DNA from: Bradyrhizobium arachidis
Lineage (GTDB): Bacteria > Pseudomonadota > Alphaproteobacteria > Rhizobiales > Xanthobacteraceae
Direction: 5' to 3'
Assembly: GCF_015291705.1 (NCBI RefSeq)
Contig: NZ_CP030050.1
Coordinates: 4,216,001 to 4,280,000, forward strand
Length of the DNA: 64,000 nucleotides
Shown here piece by piece: positions 61,393-64,000 of this stretch; within the stretch, counting starts at the first letter, position 1; every line of letters begins with the position of its first letter. A program made the position numbers and the translations under genes. Under the pieces are notes generated by a model, which ran no database searches, was not told the DNA's origin, and saw nothing but the letters and a program-made list of their open reading frames with translations.

Positions 61393-61839
61393 CTACATGC
61401 GGATCAGGACCACGCCGGCGACCAGCAGCGCGGCGCCGGCGATGCGGACGGCGCTCACGGGATGCACGGGTACGCCGAGCACGCCGAAATGGTCGAACGC
61501 GATCGATCCCAGCATCTGGCCGGCGATCAGCAGCGCAAAGAACGTCGCGGCGCCGAGCCGCGGCACGAGGAAGATTGCAAGGCCGATGAAGATGGCGCCG
61601 AACAGGCCGCCGCTCCATGCGAACCAGGGTATGCGGGCCGCGGTCGCCACTGAGGGGACGGGATCGCGCATCAGCATCGCCAGCGCCGCCATGCAGAGCA
61701 CGCCGAGGAAGTAGCTCATGAAGCCCGACCACGCCGCCGAATTGAGCGCGGTGCGCAGGTTCGCATTGAGCGCCTGTTGCACGACGAGGCTGATCCCCGC
61801 CGTCACGGCGAGCACAATCGGAAGCGCCAGTTTCAGCAT
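61393..61839 (-). CDS. DMT-superfamily membrane protein (YdcZ/DUF606)
   Basis: This 148-residue protein has five hydrophobic helices and AAGGAGACC upstream of the ATG. The pattern GISLVVQQALNANLRTAL, then WSGFMSYFLGVL, then LLIAGQMLGSIAFDHFGVLG is typical of DUF606 (YdcZ) members, half-size relatives of EamA transporters that work as dimers. It lies upstream of the amidotransferase-ligase pair on the same strand and might export a product, though this is inference. Confidence 0.85.
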   Translation of the reverse strand: MLKLALPIVLAVTAGISLVVQQALNANLRTALNSAAWSGFMSYFLGVLCMAALAMLMRDPVPSVATAARIPWFAWSGGLFGAIFIGLAIFLVPRLGAATFFALLIAGQMLGSIAFDHFGVLGVPVHPVSAVRIAGAALLVAGVVLIRM

Positions 61840-61876
61840 GGCCGGTTGGTCTCCTTGTTCAGCCCGCCGTTGCGCC

Positions 61877-62506
61877 TCACGCCGGAATCGGGATCAGCGG
61901 CGCGACCTCGCGGTCGTGCGGGTTGTCGCTCGCCGAAAGCCCCTGGGCAACGCCGACGCGGTCGGCTTCGGGGCGGTTCTGGCTCATCTTGCGCTTGCCT
62001 TCGAACCGCACCACGGGGATGCGCACGCCGACGATCCCGCGCAATTGCGCGGCGATGAAATCGGCGGGGGCATCGCTGACCGCCCACGGCTTGGCGCGCG
62101 CGCCTTCATGCCGGTTGGTCAGCCGCGTCACCGCGTCGAGCAGGCGCTCGGGCTCCTGGAAGAATTCGACCGGGCCATAGGCGTGCACGGCGACGTAATT
62201 CCAGGTCGGCACGACCTTTCCGGTCTCCTGCTTGGTCGCATACCAGGACGGCGTCACATAGGCTTCGGGCCCACCAAAGATCGCCAGCGCGTGGCCGATC
62301 GGGGCGAGCTGCCAGTGCGGATTGGCCTTCGCCACATGCCCGTACAGCACGCCGTGCTCGCCCTCGCTCTCGTCGAGGAACAGCGGCAGCGGCGTTGCGA
62401 CCGGCCCCTCGCTCGTGGCCGTCACGAGGCTGGCGAGGCGGGCACTGCGAATGGTCGCCCGGATGCTCTCGATGTCGTCGTCGCGAAAGGCGGGGGGAAT
62501 GTACAT
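61877..62506 (-). CDS. FMN-binding PaiB-like protein
   Basis: I chose the ATG at 62506 (209 residues) because GGAGACA is just upstream. The start MYIPPAFRDDDIESIRATIR and the stretches ATPLPLFLDES, YGHVAKANPHW and SWYATKQETGKVVPTWNYVA are the PaiB signature (split-barrel FMN-binding fold). PaiB proteins were first described as negative regulators of protease and sporulation genes in Bacillus but may be flavoenzymes. A MocR/PdxR regulator lies directly upstream on the same strand, a common pairing. Confidence 0.9.
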   Translation of the reverse strand: MYIPPAFRDDDIESIRATIRSARLASLVTATSEGPVATPLPLFLDESEGEHGVLYGHVAKANPHWQLAPIGHALAIFGGPEAYVTPSWYATKQETGKVVPTWNYVAVHAYGPVEFFQEPERLLDAVTRLTNRHEGARAKPWAVSDAPADFIAAQLRGIVGVRIPVVRFEGKRKMSQNRPEADRVGVAQGLSASDNPHDREVAPLIPIPA

Positions 62507-62580
62507 GGCGTGTCTCCGTTCTGGTGACGGAGATAGCGGCCATCTGGCCTGTGAGAAACTGCCAGTTTCCAATGATTTCG

Positions 62581-64000
62581 TCAGTCCAGTTCGGCGACGG
62601 CCTGCGCCAGCAGCTTGCAGCCGCGTTCGATCTGCGCGATCTCCAGCGCCGAATAGCCCATGACGAGGCCGACCGTCTTCGACCGGCGCGGGCCGACGCG
62701 CAGCGCGGAGACGGGATAGATCCCGACGCCCCTGGCGCGGGCGGCCTGGATCAACGCATCCTCGCGCTTCTGCTGCAGGTCATCGAACCAGGCCACCACG
62801 TGCAGGCCGGCAGCCGTGCCGTCGATGCGGACGCGATCGCCGAACCGGCGGCGCAGCGCGCCGAGCAGCGCCTGCTGGCGCTCGGCATTATGCCGGCGCA
62901 CGCGCCTGACATGGCTGTCGTAGGCGCCGCTCTCCAGCATCGCGGCAAGCGCCTCCTGCTCGATCAGCGGCGTGTGCCGGTCCATGACCTGCTTGGCGGC
63001 GGCGAACAGCGATCGTAGCCCCGAGGGCACCACGAGATAGCCGATCCGTAAAGTAGGGGAGAGCGTCTTGGAGACGGTGCCGAGATAGATCACGCTGCCG
63101 CTGCCTTCCAGCGCATGCAGCGGCGGGATCGGCTTGGTGTCGTAGCGATACTCGCTGTCGTAATCGTCCTCGATCACATAGGCGTCGTTCTTGCGCGCCC
63201 AGGCGAGCAGTTGATGCCGGCGCCCGATCGGCATGACGCCGCCGAGCGGATATTGATGCGACGGCGTCACATAGGCGAGGCGGGCTTCGACGCCGTCGAG
63301 CCGCCCGGTCTCGAGCCCATCCGCGTCGACCGGGATCGGCACCGTCTCGGCGCCCGTCGCCGCAAAGGTGTGGCGCGCCATCTGGTAGCCGGGATCCTCC
63401 ATCACGAAACGGTCGCCGGCATCGAGCAGCAGGCGGGCGCAGATGTCGAGACCCTGCTGCGAACCGTTGACGACGACGATCTGCTCGACCTCGCAGCGGA
63501 CGCTGCGCGATCGCCACAGATAACCCTGCAGCGCGGTGCGCAGCCGCAGCGATCCGCAGGGGTCGTCATAGGCGAGCCGCTCGGGCCGGCGCGCCATCGC
63601 CGCGGTCACGGCCTTCTTCCAGGCCAGCACCGGGAAGTCCGATGGCGAGAGCTCGCCGTAGCGGAAGTTGGCAACGAGGCCGCGCGGCGGCTCGATCCAT
63701 CGCGGCGGGTCCTGCCGCAGCCGCTCGCCGAAGCGCGACAGGTGCACCCTGCGCGCCGGCGCATGCGAGGCGACGCGCGTGCGTCCGCGCTCGACGACGG
63801 CGCGAGCGACGCGGGGCCGGGCGCCATGGCGCGTCTCGATGAAGCCTTCGGCCGCAAGCTGCTCGTAGGCGACGGTGACGGTCGAGCGCGCCACGCCCAT
63901 CTCGCCGGCCAGCGCGCGCGAGGACGGCAACTGGCCGTCGGTGCCATACACCCGTGCCATGATCTGATCGCGCAGCGCCTCGTAGATCTGGCGCGCGCCG
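62581..64000 (-). CDS. MocR/PdxR-family regulator with aminotransferase domain (cut by window end)
   Basis: The frame is open to the right end of the window, so the start lies outside; at least 473 residues are visible. An N-terminal GntR-type winged helix (ARQIYEALRDQIM, then LPSSRALAGEMGVARSTVTV, then AYEQLAAEGF) is followed by a linker. A fold-type I aminotransferase-like domain then covers the rest (VVNGSQQGLDICARLLLD; EDPGYQMARHTF; VTPSHQYPLGG; IEDDYDSEYRYD; YLGTVSKTLSPTLRIGYLV with the PLP-binding Lys). Such proteins sense PLP or amino compounds. It lies 74 bases upstream of the PaiB-like gene. Confidence 0.92.
   Translation of the reverse strand, partial: GARQIYEALRDQIMARVYGTDGQLPSSRALAGEMGVARSTVTVAYEQLAAEGFIETRHGARPRVARAVVERGRTRVASHAPARRVHLSRFGERLRQDPPRWIEPPRGLVANFRYGELSPSDFPVLAWKKAVTAAMARRPERLAYDDPCGSLRLRTALQGYLWRSRSVRCEVEQIVVVNGSQQGLDICARLLLDAGDRFVMEDPGYQMARHTFAATGAETVPIPVDADGLETGRLDGVEARLAYVTPSHQYPLGGVMPIGRRHQLLAWARKNDAYVIEDDYDSEYRYDTKPIPPLHALEGSGSVIYLGTVSKTLSPTLRIGYLVVPSGLRSLFAAAKQVMDRHTPLIEQEALAAMLESGAYDSHVRRVRRHNAERQQALLGALRRRFGDRVRIDGTAAGLHVVAWFDDLQQKREDALIQAARARGVGIYPVSALRVGPRRSKTVGLVMGYSALEIAQIERGCKLLAQAVAELD

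Overview
The window looks like the chromosome of an alphaproteobacterium close to Bradyrhizobium. It has GC-rich coding regions and rhizobial-style interspersed repeats: a pair of inverted copies after gor, the hairpin repeat near 40523 whose translation reads WVERSETH, and a gagcatga/tcatgctc repeat before mrp. It also has a FixK/FNR-type box, Tat-exported TakP-like TRAP binding proteins, a patatin of the rhizobial type and many two-component systems. No rRNA, tRNA, CRISPR array or intact insertion sequence was found.

The window falls into two halves. Bases 1 to about 29,900 are accessory. They hold a small peptide gene with a double-glycine leader, a patatin gene starting on the stop codon of a decapitated ABC-binding-protein leader, and gene debris (an Lrp/AsnC tail, a permease tail and a headless PotA-like ATPase). 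Then comes a coherent catabolic and transport island (5064-17720): an AtzA/TrzN-type amidohydrolase, a complete Dpp/Opp-type ABC importer (binding protein, two permeases, fused double ATPase), and the HyuA and HyuB subunits of an ATP-dependent hydantoinase/oxoprolinase. Convergent to these lies a two-gene operon: a GntR/FCD regulator with two winged-helix domains, then a PotD-like binding protein with no signal peptide. More debris follows (a DNA ligase D fragment and a cytochrome P450 remnant that has lost its haem cysteine). Next come a hybrid histidine kinase, two paralogous OmpR-type regulators, a LysR-VOC dioxygenase pair, a berberine-bridge-type FAD oxidase, an internally deleted thiamine-diphosphate decarboxylase, and one broken and one intact isochorismatase-like hydrolase. 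The intact hydrolase sits behind an array of GGACGA half-sites.

From about 29,960 to the end the window is denser and looks like conserved core: dusA, an outer-membrane beta-barrel protein, a retropepsin-like protease, a DUF1289 protein, a PdhS/DivJ-like kinase, nhaD, a 3-hydroxyisobutyrate-dehydrogenase-type enzyme, a VOC protein, mrp, two TakP-like TRAP binding proteins, an HD hydrolase and a membrane nucleotide cyclase flanking a FixK box, an ABC binding protein, a TctDE-like two-component pair, an M20 peptidase, the TRAP permeases dctQ and dctM, moaA, a lipoprotein, gph, rpiA, a DUF2059 protein, gor, a bicupin, a zinc-ribbon miniprotein, a YbdK-type carboxylate-amine ligase with a class II glutamine amidotransferase, a DMT exporter, a PaiB-like FMN protein and a MocR/PdxR regulator that runs off the right end.

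The best candidate for an undescribed system is the 5-18 kb island. Its importer, cyclic C-N hydrolase and ATP-dependent ring-opening enzyme fit uptake and stepwise hydrolysis of a cyclic amide or ureide, for example a creatinine/hydantoin-like compound. It would be governed by an unusual tandem-winged-helix GntR protein paired with what may be a cytoplasmic ligand-binding protein. The substrate is inference only.
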